Of a DNA stretch of 64,000 nucleotides, positions 21,963 to 32,525 are shown in pieces. Below the pieces are notes generated by a model. It did no database searches. It worked only from the letters and a program-made list of their open reading frames with translations, and was not told where the DNA came from. Both the position numbers and the translations under genes were made by a program. This DNA comes from Poecilobothrus nobilitatus (lineage: Eukaryota > Arthropoda > Insecta > Diptera > Dolichopodidae). Within the stretch, counting starts at the first letter, position 1; each line of letters opens with the position of its first letter. The stretch lies in contig OX352773.1 in assembly GCA_947095535.1 (NCBI GenBank), positions 111,359,950 to 111,423,949 of the forward strand, given 5' to 3'.

Positions 21963-22502
21963 TTATTTTTCGCATTTAAAACAAGGGTAAAAAGCGCAAT
22001 AAAGATATTTTAATGTTTCTTTAGACAGTGTTTTTTCATATAGTATTTTATATTCGCAGTTGAAGTACTTATTAGCTATACGTTGTTTAAAACTATTTAT
22101 ATTTTCCATTTCACTAATTCTTTTGATTTGCATATCAAAAACATATTTAGGAAACGGTATCAAGACCGAATTTACTTTATCATAAATTTCAGAATAAACA
22201 ACCCTTTTGAAATTATTTATTTCATTTGATGATAGCTCATTTTTATAATCAAAAGAAACTGCATTGTAGTTTACGCTTGCTTTGCATTGCGGTGGGACTT
22301 GTACTGGTAAACCCAATGAGAGTTTTACTTTATTTTCACTTAAAAGTAATTTTAATAACTCACAGCATGTTTTTGTACGGTAGAGTGCAGAACAATAATA
22401 CAAAACATCTTCCGGATTAATATCTGGTCTTATAATTAGTACTGATTGCCCATGGATACTGATAGATTTTACGACGTTCTTTTTATACATAAGTTTCTTC
22501 AA
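21963..22502 (-). CDS. Unrecognised 179-codon ORF
   Basis: The longest frame in the window that I cannot assign to a transposon family. The protein starts MKKLMYKKNVVKS, has a RPDINPEDVLYYC stretch near residue 30, a proline-rich GLPVQVPPQCK near 80, and ends CAFYPCFKCEK with three clustered cysteines. No signal peptide, membrane helix or known motif is evident. In sequence this AT-rich, a clean frame of this length with mixed residues suggests selection or a recent origin. Neighbours are a decayed gypsy element and a LINE piece, so it may be a fragment of an unknown mobile element or an exon. The start is the first ATG of the frame. Confidence 0.4.
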   Translation of the reverse strand: MKKLMYKKNVVKSISIHGQSVLIIRPDINPEDVLYYCSALYRTKTCCELLKLLLSENKVKLSLGLPVQVPPQCKASVNYNAVSFDYKNELSSNEINNFKRVVYSEIYDKVNSVLIPFPKYVFDMQIKRISEMENINSFKQRIANKYFNCEYKILYEKTLSKETLKYLYCAFYPCFKCEK

Positions 22503-22799
22503 TTTGGGTTTGATTTTTAACTAAAAATTTATAAGAATTGAAATTTAACTCTATTAATAAATTAACCAGATGAAGGAAAAAATGCAAAAAAAAACAAAAT
22601 TAATGATCTGTAATTTCTCATTAAAACTGTTTGCTAAAAACAAACTGATTTAGAGAAAAAGATCTGTTTTATTTATTTTTTTTCTTCTTCTTTCTCACCT
22701 ACAAACTCTTTAATTTTATAAAAAGAGTGTAGTGAGATCTATATATATAAAATAGAATTTTCGTACTCATGATAATCAATTGTCAGTAACCACTTCTTA
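22503..22799. other. Intergenic, no gene
   Basis: AT-rich DNA between the orphan ORF and the LINE piece; nothing recognisable on either strand. Confidence 0.5.
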
Positions 22800-23400
22800 C
22801 ACATTTTTCAAAATTTCTTTAAAGATCTAACCTCTTTTATATCAGATGGCAAGCTATTGTAATATTTAGAAGCAAGGCAATCATAAAATTTTTTGTAATG
22901 AGTTAATCTACTAAAAGGAATGTTAACTTAATTTAAATTATTAATTCTAAGTTCATAAGGATGGCATGTGCGTGTTTGAAAACCATCTCTATTGTTGAAA
23001 AATCTTATTAAGCATTTGTAAGCATAAAGATGTTTTAAAAGTAATATTTTGGACTCTTGGAATAGTGGCCAGCAATTGAAATACCTATTTTTACCGTGAA
23101 TAATAGAACCGGTTCCAATGTATTTGAATAGGTACTTCCCCAGCTTGTAACCCCGTATTGGAGTTTAGAAAAGACTAGATCATAATAAATTTTCGTAAAG
23201 TAAATCTACCGAGCAATATTTTTTCAGTTGGTAAAAGTTTCGTATACAATTTAACATATAATTATGAATTTTGCCAATATGCACTTTCCTATTTAATTTA
23301 TTGTCAATAATTACACCCAAATATTTGTAATTTTCTACAACTTCAATTTCAAAACAATTTGGGGAGCATCTTTGACTGATATTTCCTATGTTTCCCTGGC
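22800..23400 (-). pseudogene. LINE fragment, RT C-terminal region
   Basis: Read leftward in one main frame: VVENYKYLGVIIDNKL (about 23,330), HIGKIHNYMLNCIRNFYQLKK, then GYKLGKYLFKYIGTG and LYAYKCLIRFFNNRDGF, ending near YDCLASKYYNSLPSDIK (about 22,830). This is the post-catalytic domain of a CR1/Jockey-type RT. It is 5'-truncated at about 23,400, where the satellite begins, and contains stops. It differs from the two LINE copies at 1-5 kb. Confidence 0.7.
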
Positions 23401-23446
23401 AAGAAAATCAAATTGAGTTTTGAAAAACTAAACTATAAAACAAAAA

Positions 23447-24070
23447 CTATCTTCTGATCCTCTAATCACCATAAAACGCTCCAAACTAACCGGCCATGAC
23501 TGACATATTGATTCTGTATATAAGTATTTTCAAAAGGTTCACAGAAAGCCATAGCCGCCATACAACTTCGAGTGTTTTTTATACCAAAAACTATCTTCTG
23601 ATCTTCTGGTCACCACAAAACGCTTCAATCTAACCGGCCATAACCACAATATTTATTCTGTATTTTAGTATTTTCAACAGGTTCAAAGCAAGTCATAGCT
23701 GCTATATAGCTTCAAGTGTTTTTTATACTAAAAACTATCTTCTGACCCTCTAATCACGACAAAACGCTCTAACTAACTAATCGGCCATGACTACCCTAGT
23801 GTTTCTGTATAAAATTATTTTCAAAAGGTTCACAGAAAGCCATAGCTGCCATACAACTTCAAGTGTTTTTTATACTTAAAACTATCTTCCGATTCTCAAA
23901 TCACCAGAACACGCTTCAAGCTAACCGGCCATAACAACCATATTGATTCTGTATATAAGTATTTTCAAAAGCTTCACAGAAAGTCATAGCTGCCATTCAG
24001 CCTCAAGTGTTTTTTTATACCAAAAACTATATCCTGATACTTTTATCACATTCAAAGTGTTGCAAAGTGC
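23447..24070. repeat. 144-147 bp tandem repeat, 5 units
   Basis: The anchor 'ctatcttctga' or close variants occurs at 23,447, 23,591, 23,735, 23,882 and 24,027. Units share 'taaccggccat', 'gattctgtat' and 'catagctgccatacaacttcaagtg'. The array forms the left edge of duplicated block A. Confidence 0.9.
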
Positions 24071-24637
24071 TTTAATTTTTAAATCGTGCTAGATTAAGAT
24101 TACATTTTTCTTCTTTATCCTTTTTTTTGATACCTGTTGTAAATTTATAGCTACCTATGGTATGAAAACAGCACATGCATTTAATTTAGATTTCAAAATT
24201 ATTTTATGAATGTAAATAGTATTTTATAATAGATTTTATGATAGTTCTAAGAAATGTTTAAAAATACATATGTGATATAATTTATTAAATTTCTCTTCTT
24301 CTTCTTCGTGATATATATGATATGTCTTGTTTTATGATATTTATTCCATTCGTTTATGATATGTCCTGCTTTATTATTTTATGTGAAGAAATTTCTGTAC
24401 CTAACTATAAACTACCCGTACTAACTGTACAAATAAATATATGATATAAGTTGTAATTTTTGCAATCACAAATATTTATAAATTTTATTATTATGATAGT
24501 TCTAAGAAATATTTTATGTTTAAAAATACATATGATATAAAAATGTATAAATAGGTTAGTTTAAAATTAAATAAGGTCAGTCAATTAATTTAATTTGAAC
24601 TACAAAAAAAATTATTATTTACAAAAAAAACAATTAA
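24071..24637. other. AT-rich spacer, no gene
   Basis: Contains 'gatataatttattaaatt' type repeats and 'tatgatagttctaagaaat' twice (about 24,238 and 24,493), which bracket the part missing from copy B. That suggests B lost it by recombination between these short repeats. Confidence 0.5.
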
Positions 24638-24892
24638 ATTTTGGGGAACATTCTTGAAGCCACAATTATTAATCGACAATTTAAAGGAAAAAATTTGTTA
24701 TTACCGAGGATTCCAATAATACCATCTGATTCACCAATACAATTTAAACGTTTGCAATTTCCAATTCGGTTAGCCTTTGCAATGACAATTAATAAAGCTC
24801 AAGGGCAGACTATAACTATATGTGGATTGAACTTTCATTGGATTGAGAATTCATGCTTTTCCCATGGCATGTTCATGTTCGGTAAACCTTAA
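24638..24892 (+). pseudogene. Helitron PIF1-type helicase, C-terminal fragment (A)
   Basis: The last segment of a Helitron Rep/Helicase: NILEATIINRQFKGKN, then FKRLQFPIRLAFAMTINKAQ and GQT (the superfamily 1B motif in which glutamine and lysine flank the nucleotide-binding fold), then a GMFMFGKP end. The usual VACSR signature before the end is missing. There is no Rep nuclease or terminal hairpin nearby, so it is a fragment. It is duplicated at 51,433-51,687 with an identical protein. Confidence 0.85.
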
Positions 24893-25364
24893 AATTTATT
24901 TATATACACAGAAAATGGAGAAACTAGAAATATCGTCCATAACTTAGTATTATATTTTTATTTATTTAATTTTTAAAATTACAGCAAATATTAAAAAATG
25001 TTTATAATTTAGAAAAGAAAATGAAACAACGATTCAGCTAGATGTGTAAAAAATTAGTTAAAAACAAGTAAATGTAACAGTAAGTCGATGCAACCGACTT
25101 ATTAATACCCTACACCTCAATAATTCGAATTAAATTAAAATTCCATAAGTTTTTTTGGCAGCTGCTTGAACTTCTTCCCTTTTGTGTCTTATTCAACTCG
25201 AATTTCAGGAAAGTAAAAGGGGCATCCTCTTGGGATATGCTTGACACCTTTGTAAAAAACTTTAAGTTTCTATCTTTATTAATTTCGAAGATTGTTATAA
25301 CTTGGGAGGTGTGTGTCAGGTACCCGAATTGTCACTCCAATTCATCGAATCCATCTCAGGAACA

Positions 25365-27560
25365 TAAAGAAAACATGCCAGAACACCATTGTACTAACAT
25401 TAAAGGTTCTACTTTTGTTGGTTTTGGAGATATGCTCGTTGCTCTTGTTCTCGTCCGGAAGTTTCCAAAATACGAACCCATAGTTCAAATTCTTTCAAAT
25501 GTCAGTTTCCAATTTTACAGAAAAGGAAACATAACAGAACACCTTTGTACTAAAAATAAAAGTACTATCTTTGTTGGTTGTGGAGATATACTCGTTTGGT
25601 CTGGGGCTCGTTCGGAAGCTTCCAAGATTTGAACCCATGGACCAAATACTCACAAATTTCAGAAACATAAATCAACATGAAGGAACACCATTCTGCCTAA
25701 TTTAAAGGTTATATCTTTGTTGCTTTTGGAGATAATATCATTTGCTCTGAGGCTCGTACAGAAGCTTCCAAAATCCGAACCCACGGACCAAATCCTTTTA
25801 AATTTCAAAGACCTAAATAAAACATGAAAGAACACCATTCTGCCAAATTTAAAGGTTATATCTTTGTTGTTTTTGGAGATAATCTCATTTTCTCTGGGGC
25901 TGGTTCGGAAGCTTCCAAAATCCAAACCCATGGACCATATACTCTTAAATTTCAGAGACATAAATCAAACGGAAAAAATATCATCAAAGATTCTATCTTT
26001 GTTGGTTTTGGAGATAATCTCGTTTGCTCTGGGGCTTGTTCGGAAGCTTCCCAAATCCAAACCCATGGACCAAATCTTGTTAAATTTGAGAGACATAAAT
26101 TGAACGGCAAGGAACATCATTGTACAAAATTTAATGGTTCTATCTTTGTTGATTTTGGAGATAATCTCGTTTGCTCTGGGGCTCGTTCGGAAGCTTCCAA
26201 AATCCGAACCCATGGACCAAATCCTCTCAAGTTTTAGAGACTTAAATAAAACATGAAAGAACACCACTCTGTCAAATTTGAAGGTTATATCTTTATTGGT
26301 TTTGGAGATAATCTCATTTGGTCTGGGGCTCGTCCGGAAGCTTCCAAGATTTGAACCCATGGACCAAATCCTCACAAATTTCAGAAATATAAATCAAATA
26401 TGAAGGAACACCATTCTGCTTAATTTAAAGGTTATATCTTTGTTGCTTTTGGAGATAATATCATTTGCTCTGAGGCTCGTACAGAAGCTTCCAAAATCCG
26501 AACCCAAGGACCAAATCATCTCAAATTTCAGAGACCTAAATCAAACATGAAAGAACACCATTCTGCCAAATTTAAAGGTTATATCTTTCTTGTTTTTTGA
26601 GATAATCTCATTTTCTCTGGGACTCGTTAGGAAGCTTCCAAAATCCAAACCCATGGACCATATCCTCTTAAATTTCAGAAACATAAATCAAACGGGAAGG
26701 AGCATCATTGTGAAAAAGTTAAAGGTTCTATCTTTGTTGGTTTTGAAGATAATCTCGTTTGCTCTGGGGCTCTTTCGGAAGCTTCCAATATACGAATCCA
26801 TGGTTCAAATTCTTTCAAATGTCAGTTTCCACTTTTATAGAAAAGGAAACATAACAGCACACTCTTGTACTAAAAATAAAGGTTCTATCTTTGTTGGTTG
26901 TGGAGATATAGTCGTTTGCTCTGGGGCTCGTTCTGAAGATTCCAAGATGCGGACCCATGAACCAAATCCTCTCAAATTTCAGAGACTTAAATAAAACATG
27001 AAAGAACACCACTCTGCCAAATTTAAAGGTTATATCTTTTTTGGTTTTGGAGATAATCTCATTTGCTCTGGTGCTCGTTCGGAAGCTTCCAAAATCCAAA
27101 CCCATGGACCAAATCCTATTAAATTTTAGAGACATAAATAAAACATGAAAGAACACCACTCTGTCAAATTTGAAGGTTATATCTTTATTGGTTTTGGAGA
27201 TAATCTCATATGCTCTGGTGCTCGTTCGTAAGTTTCCAATATCCGAACCCATGGACCAAATCCTCTCAAATTTTTGAGACTTAAATTAAACATGAAAGAA
27301 CACCACTCTGTCAAATTTGAAGGTTATATCTTTTTTGGTTTTGGAGATAATCTCATTTGCTCTGGTGCTCTTTCGGAAGTTTCCAAAATCCAAACCCATG
27401 GACCCAATCCTCTTAAATTTCAGAGACATAAATCGAATGGGAATGAACATCATTGTACAAAATTTAAAGATTCTATCTTTGTTGGTTTTGGAATAATCTC
27501 GTTTGCTCCGGAATCATTCGGAAGCTTCCAGAATCCGAACCCATTGACGGATTTTGTCCA
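25365..27560. repeat. 147-bp satellite array, 15 units (A)
   Basis: The palindromic core ggAAGCTTcc or a variant recurs at 25,457, 25,614, 25,760, 25,907, 26,042, 26,189, 26,336, 26,483, 26,630, 26,777, 26,934, 27,081, 27,228, 27,375 and 27,520. Most steps are exactly 147 bp; two steps are 157 because units carry an extra 'ttccaattttacagaaaagg' type segment, and one is 135. Unit types recur every five units (about 722 bp), a higher-order pattern. Open frames of 100-145 codons run through on both strands only because 147 is 49 codons; I do not call them genes. Confidence 0.95.
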
Positions 27561-28604
27561 GATTCGAACTTAGCCTTCCTTTTGGAATTAGTAACCTACT
27601 ATATAAATTTCATCAATATAGCTTTATTAGTTTTTGAGTTATCGTGCGACCGGACGGGCATCGTTAAATCGACTCAGGAGGTCATCCTGATTCAGAATAT
27701 ATATACATGTCCATATCTAACTCGATCCTTTTGATGGTTACAAACACCATACCAAAGTTAATATACCCTATACTCTAGGTGTAAGGTATAAAAATAGGAC
27801 AAGTATTATGTGGCAATTTATTGTTATTTAATTCATTTTTTTTACTTTACTCTACTCAACTAAAGAGTAGGGCTAATAATTAATACTTAACTATTATTTT
27901 CATTTATGTACGTTGTTTATATTTTATTATTTATGCAGGTTCTATCGTTGATGATGATGATGATGTAGGTTACAAAATGATGTGTTACCTAACACATGTA
28001 ACTATTTTTTTTATGATGAAACTTTTATTTTGGTGATAGTAAGTATATAAATAATAATTTTTTTTGTCGTTTTTTCAGTTCTTATAATTTTATTAAATCT
28101 TGTTTTATATATGTGTTCCCGGTGTTGTATTGTTAAAGTTTTTCAAATGATATGTTCAATATTTTTGATACGTCTTTGCAATCTGCATGTACCTCCAGCA
28201 TATTGTTCCCACACACTTTTTCGTGCTGCTCTATATGCAAAATTCCATGTGTATAAATTAAAAACTTGAACGTTCAAGTTAAATCTCACCATTTCTTCTG
28301 TTTTTATTTGTTGAATCTGTTTGTTAAAGTTGGTGTGTTTTTAGTAAATGTATGTATATATTCATACAGTTTCTAGAAGCGCATATAGTTTTAGAATTCG
28401 TTGGATAGTTATTAATCTGTAATATTTGTATCTGATAGTTATTAATCTGTAAGATCTTTAATATCAGGTTTAATCAGATATTTTCCAAAAAATTTAATTT
28501 CTACCCTCCCTTCAAAAAATTTTTTTCAAAGGTTTCTAAATAATGATTTAAAACAGCAGATAGTTGAGTATATTCAATCTCGCCTTCATTCCACTTTAAT
28601 TAGT
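27561..28604. other. Spacer after satellite A, no clear gene
   Basis: 27,600-27,790 holds a 'gttatcgtgcgaccggacgggcatcg...aatataccc' stretch ending in '(g)gtataaaaa', resembling terminal parts of common fly repeats. A (GAT)n run lies near 27,950. On the minus strand near 28,130-28,310 a short frame reads NLYTWNFAYRAARKSVWEQY, too short to name. The rest is AT-rich. Confidence 0.45.
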
Positions 28605-28799
28605 TTATATTCCTTTCACAATACTGATTTTGATATTTGCATCAGCATTAAGTTCTTCTTCTGAATATGGTGGTTTATAGTGGAATACAAGAGGAACTAA
28701 ACTTCCTTTTTCCATAATTGCTAATTCTTTTAAAAAATACTGTTTCTCATTTCCTCGTAAAAATTGTAAATCAACTATTAGGAAATACTTTCCTTCCAT
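28605..28799 (-). pseudogene. Polinton-associated ORF remnant, FLIVDLQ type (A)
   Basis: The frame begins MEGKYFLIVDLQFLRGNEKQ, continues YFLKELAIMEKGS and a YKPPYSEEEL motif, and stops early. It points away from the ATPase remnant at 28,943, in the position occupied by the divergent ORF in Polinton P1. I recall similar VDLQ...KELAI...PP proteins near insect mobile elements but cannot name a function. Identical at 55,546-55,740. Confidence 0.4.
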
Positions 28800-28942
28800 G
28801 ACAAAGTGTAGTAATGAAATGACAAATTATTTTTGAATTTTCATGATTTTATATACCGATTTTGCTATAAATATAACTGAGAGTATGTTTAACTTTTAGT
28901 TTATAATATTTATAATGTATAATATTTAGTTTATAATAATGA

Positions 28943-29467
28943 CCTTCATGTTGCGGTAAAACTACATTTATTAACAATTTAATAGAAAATATGAATACAA
29001 TTATTCGACCGCAAATACAGAAAATTATCTGGTGTAATCCTGATAAGAACGCGGTTCCAATAAACATTAAAGAAATTGAAATTTCGCCGAATATACCGGA
29101 TTTGAGTGAAAATCTTATTTTTTTAATAGTAATAGATGATATGATGTTTAATTCAAATAATAAAAACGTTTGCGAGTGATTTACTAGAGATCGCATCATA
29201 GGAACTTATCTGTAATATTTACAACTCAAAATGTATTTTATCGGGGTACATTTTCAAGATATTTCTCTCAATTGCAAATACTTGATTCTTTTCAAAAACT
29301 CCAGAGACAAGTCACAGATTTTGCCATTGTCACGATTAAATTACCTTAATAAAATGAAAGAATTCCAAAAAGTCTATAATTATACTATATACTATATTCA
29401 TGCTCGTTTTCACTCCTCTATAGTATCTTTCAATGACTCCCACGTACCCTCGCAAAAAAAAACTTAA
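28943..29467 (+). pseudogene. Polinton packaging ATPase remnant (A)
   Basis: FtsK/HerA-type genome-packaging ATPase of a Polinton/Maverick. A Walker A reading PSCCGKTTF sits at 28,943, upstream of the first in-frame ATG. KIIWCNPDKNAVPINIKE and the Walker B-like LIVIDDMMF follow. A stop after NKNVCE (TGA at about 29,177) is absent from copy B, where the codon is TTA. A later frame continues with FQDISLNCKYLILFKN and RDKSQILPL. It has the same motif order as the intact 182-residue ATPase at 37,362-37,910 but is clearly divergent, so it comes from another Polinton lineage. Confidence 0.75.
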
Positions 29468-29597
29468 GACCGCACGGTTATATTCTTTTAGATCTTAGTC
29501 AGGGATATTAACGATCTATTTAGATTGAGAAGTGATATATTTGGTAAGAATTTGTGTTTTTGTGTAAAACAAGATTTAGATAATCTTAGTGACAAAT

Positions 29598-29927
29598 ATG
29601 AAACGATTGAAGGCCAACCGAAATAATATTGCATATATTAAAAAAGTCAAAACCCAAATTTCAAAAACTTATTATAAAACATTGTGATCCTGAAGTAATA
29701 AAAACATTATGAGAAATTTCCTTGAATATATTAAAAGGTAATTGTAATTTAAGTTACTTTTTTACTTAAGTAAAACAATTGAAAAAGTATAAAAAGGAGT
29801 TTAGAACGTTGAGTTGTCATAAAAAGTCTTTAACTAGTAAACGAAAAACCATTATTCAACGGGCGGATTTTTATCTACACTAATTGGCGCTGAACTATCA
29901 GGAATAATTGGAAAGTTTTTAAAATGA
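29598..29927 (+). pseudogene. Polinton small basic protein remnant (A)
   Basis: Starts MKRLKANRNN like the 116-residue protein at 36,919-37,269 (MKRLKENQHI), then in shifted frames reads KLIIKHCDPEVIKTL, EISLNILKGN and KKYKKEFRTLSCHKKSLTSKRK, and ends GGFLSTLIGAELSGIIG. The hallmark GGFL and the basic middle are clear. Stops and frameshifts interrupt it. Its end overlaps the next start as ATGA (29,924-29,927), a compact viral-type arrangement. Confidence 0.65.
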
Positions 29928-30316
29928 GCAAAATGTTTAATAAAATAATTTTAGTAAAGACGGAGATTTATGAGAAACTCAAACATAATACTGATATTGA
30001 ACTCAGTGATTTGAATAACAAAATGAGAAGAATTATCTTAATAAAAATTTAACGGATATTCAAAAATGGTATTTATTTCGTCAAAATCTCTATAAATTAA
30101 GTTATAAAAATAGAAGGAGTATATCCAAAAATAAAAGCGAGGTAAATAAACAGTAGTACGAATCGTAGTACTTCATTTACGTAATACGAAATGAAGTATT
30201 ACGAATCAAAAGGTGTTGAAACTTGTCCTAAGCCATTTGTACGCGATGTAGAAACTCAGTCGGAACATATCAAAAACAAAAACTGGCATGCAATTTTCCA
30301 CAGTGGAGATTTATGA
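29924..30316 (+). pseudogene. Third Polinton small gene remnant (A)
   Basis: Starts MSKMFNKIILVKTEIYEKLK, followed in other frames by DIQKWYLFRQNLYKLSYKN and then KGVETCPKPFVRDVETQSEH. The KIILV..EIYEKL start and YLFRQNL block match the P1 gene split across 36,912 and 35,276 (IVMSPEIFSKF, YLYRQNLLKYE). Function is unknown; it is a recurring small protein in Polinton capsid gene clusters as I know them. It is cut off by Helitron sequence. Confidence 0.5.
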
Positions 30317-30384
30317 ACAGGACGAAGTATTTATTGATGATGAAAAAGAAGAGGAAATATTTTCAAAGGCAATCTCTACAAATA

Positions 30385-30715
30385 AATGAACCAAAATTAA
30401 CACCAGAACAAAAAATTATTTTTGAACGAATAATACATGCAGTCAATGGTGCAGAAGGTGGTTTCTTTCTTTTGGATGCACCAGGTGGGACATTTTTGAT
30501 TTCTTTAATATAGACAAATTGGCAAAAATATTAATAGCATCATCAAGAATAGCAGCAACATTATTACAAGGCGGAAGAACAGCTCATTCCGAACTCAAAC
30601 TACCATAAAATATTCATTCTAATCCAAATGTAACATGTAATGTTAAAAAATATTCTGGAATGGGAAAAGTACTTATTAATTGCAAAATTATTATTTGGGA
30701 TGAATGCACCATTTG
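30385..30715 (+). pseudogene. Helitron helicase N-part, P-loop deleted (A)
   Basis: LTPEQKIIFERIIHAV and GGFFLLDAPGGT are the entry to the PIF1-like helicase of Helitrons. The family usually continues APGGTGKTFL; here it reads APGGTFLISL, so the GKT of Walker A is missing in frame. After a frameshift the next blocks, ASSRIAATLLQGGRTAHS and KIIIWDECT (motif II), follow, ending at 30,711. Without the P-loop it cannot bind ATP. Copy B (57,329-57,659) has the same deletion. Confidence 0.8.
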
Positions 30716-31530
30716 ACAGACGCATTAAGCCATGCTATAGGAGCCGTTCTCTCACAGGGCGAGGTAGGTAAAGACAAACCAATAACCTATATTTCTAATC
30801 CCTAAAAAAACAGAAGATAACTGTGTGACTAACAAGATGGATGCTGGTCTGGGCACTAGAAGATCTCAGAAATTAGTTAAATGGAGTGAAACAAGTCAAC
30901 ATACTAACTTACCACCAACCACTAACATTTGCTCTAGAAAGCAAGAACAACAACGCAAAACTAAAACACTGGAAAGCAAGTTTGGAAGAGTACTACTATA
31001 AATTACTATACAAAGCACGATGTACTAATAAAGTGGCAGACGCTTTATCAAGACTACCAACAGAAATCAATTCGTTATCATCTTCAACAGAAACAGCAAG
31101 CAAAACAATTAACAGAGCAGAGGAAGATAGCACTAATTTGGTTCCACACTTCGAAACGTCATTGAACGTATTTAGAAATCCATTAATTGTCGCAGAGCGT
31201 AAGGATTGCAAAGCTTTCTAAACGCCTTATCCAACATACGATCGGCATTACATCAGTATACCAAACGTAAATGAAAGAAGTCTGATAAAACTTTTAAAAG
31301 AAAAATTACATGCGCCATAACAAACGCTATAAAAATTCCAGAGTACTTCATCCAAATACTGCAGGAAGTGTACAAAGAACATTTTGCAAACTATAAGATA
31401 AGAATAACACAAAGACTAGTACAAGATTTTTGTAAAGAAGAAAATATTTTCTCAAATATAAAAGAAACTCACAAAAGAGCGCACAGAAAATACCGAGAAA
31501 ACAAAGAACAAATTCTCGAAAATAACCAGC
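30716..31530 (+). pseudogene. Gypsy RNase H to integrase N-terminus fragment (A)
   Basis: Begins abruptly after the helicase with TDALSHAIGAVLSQGEVGKD (RNase H), continues TYHQPLTFALESKNN and NKVADALSRLP (30,886-31,221), then after a stop shows an integrase-side NIKETHKRAHRKYRENKEQ block (about 31,450-31,510). Order and motifs fit 412/mdg1-like gypsy elements. It is flanked on both sides by unrelated fragments. Confidence 0.75.
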
Positions 31531-31559
31531 CTCGCTGTTATGGTAGTATCTTGTTTGTC

Positions 31560-32525
31560 TTGTATTATTAGAGTCTCGAATATCTAGATTGTTGTGTGCT
31601 ATTACTACTATTAGGTTTTTTATATTGGGTAGAAATATTATAGCTATTGGATCGTTGCGAACCAGAATTATTATTAAAATTACTATTATTGTTATTATTA
31701 TTATACTTATAACTAAAATTATTATTATTTTTATTGTTGTAGTTATGATAACTTTTCTTGTTATTATAATAATTGATATTATTTTTATGGTTATTTTGGT
31801 AGTACTTTTGATCAAATTTGTTATTTGTTTTTTTTTTCTGTGCCTGTTGGCACAGCTCGTTCGTCATCTAACAATTTTAATTCAGAGAATCTATTATTTA
31901 TTTTTACTATTGTATTATTTGAAGAGATATGCCCTCTAACTAAATTTTGTATTTTTTCCGTTAAAATTCCTATTAAAGATGTATTATTATTTTCAGTAGT
32001 ATATATAAAATTTTTGCTATTATCGAATTCCAAAAGTTCGTTTAGTTCATAGTCTGATTTTCTTAAATCATTAAATAAATCTGTTAAATTACTTATTTTT
32101 ATATTACTGCACTCATTGATCAACTCCACATTATCTTTTCTAGGGCGAAAATGTAATTAAAATTCTTGTTGTACTTTTTCCCATGTTAAATCAGAACCTA
32201 ATTTTTGTATGCATCTTTTTGCATCTCCATTTTATTATTACACACTATATCCATGGCGTAATTTGTAAGGTTGATGTTTGTGTTACAAAGTTCAACTGCC
32301 TTATTAAACAGCCTTTATGAACTCTGACGGAGTATATTCATTTTGACCATTAAATGGTGTAAACTTCTGGAAATGGTTTAAGACTTGTTCCGGTGTTAAC
32401 TCAAACATATTAGATTGATATTGCTGTTGTTGTAATACTTGTTGCTGTAGTGCGATTTCTTGTTGTTGTACGATTTGTTTTTGCTGTGCGACTTGTTGTT
32501 GTTCGATTATATGCAACTCTGACGC
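31560..32525 (-). pseudogene. Gypsy Gag fragment, minus strand (A)
   Basis: Read leftward: a glutamine-rich start (32,304-32,525) leading to FTPFNGQNEYTPSEF, the typical start of 412/errantivirus-like Gag; a middle portion in other frames; then SGELI-like helical sequence (31,821-32,129) and an asparagine-rich tail (31,568-31,867). Stops and frameshifts are present. Its outer end abuts plus-strand gag at about 32,520, an inverted junction. Confidence 0.65.

Noticed and set aside
23447..24070. CRISPR array
   Set aside because: Units are fully repeated over 145 bp with drift along the whole length, so there are no unique spacers; the context is eukaryotic.
25824..27252. Open frames of 79-145 codons on both strands in the satellite arrays
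   Set aside because: They exist because the 147-bp unit is a multiple of three. Both strands are open, units differ without codon bias, and stops fall at unit variants. No start context or known domain.
31348..31939. Hydrophobic frames on both strands around 31.4-31.9 kb and 58.3-59.0 kb
   Set aside because: Shadow frames of asparagine-coded low-complexity gag sequence.
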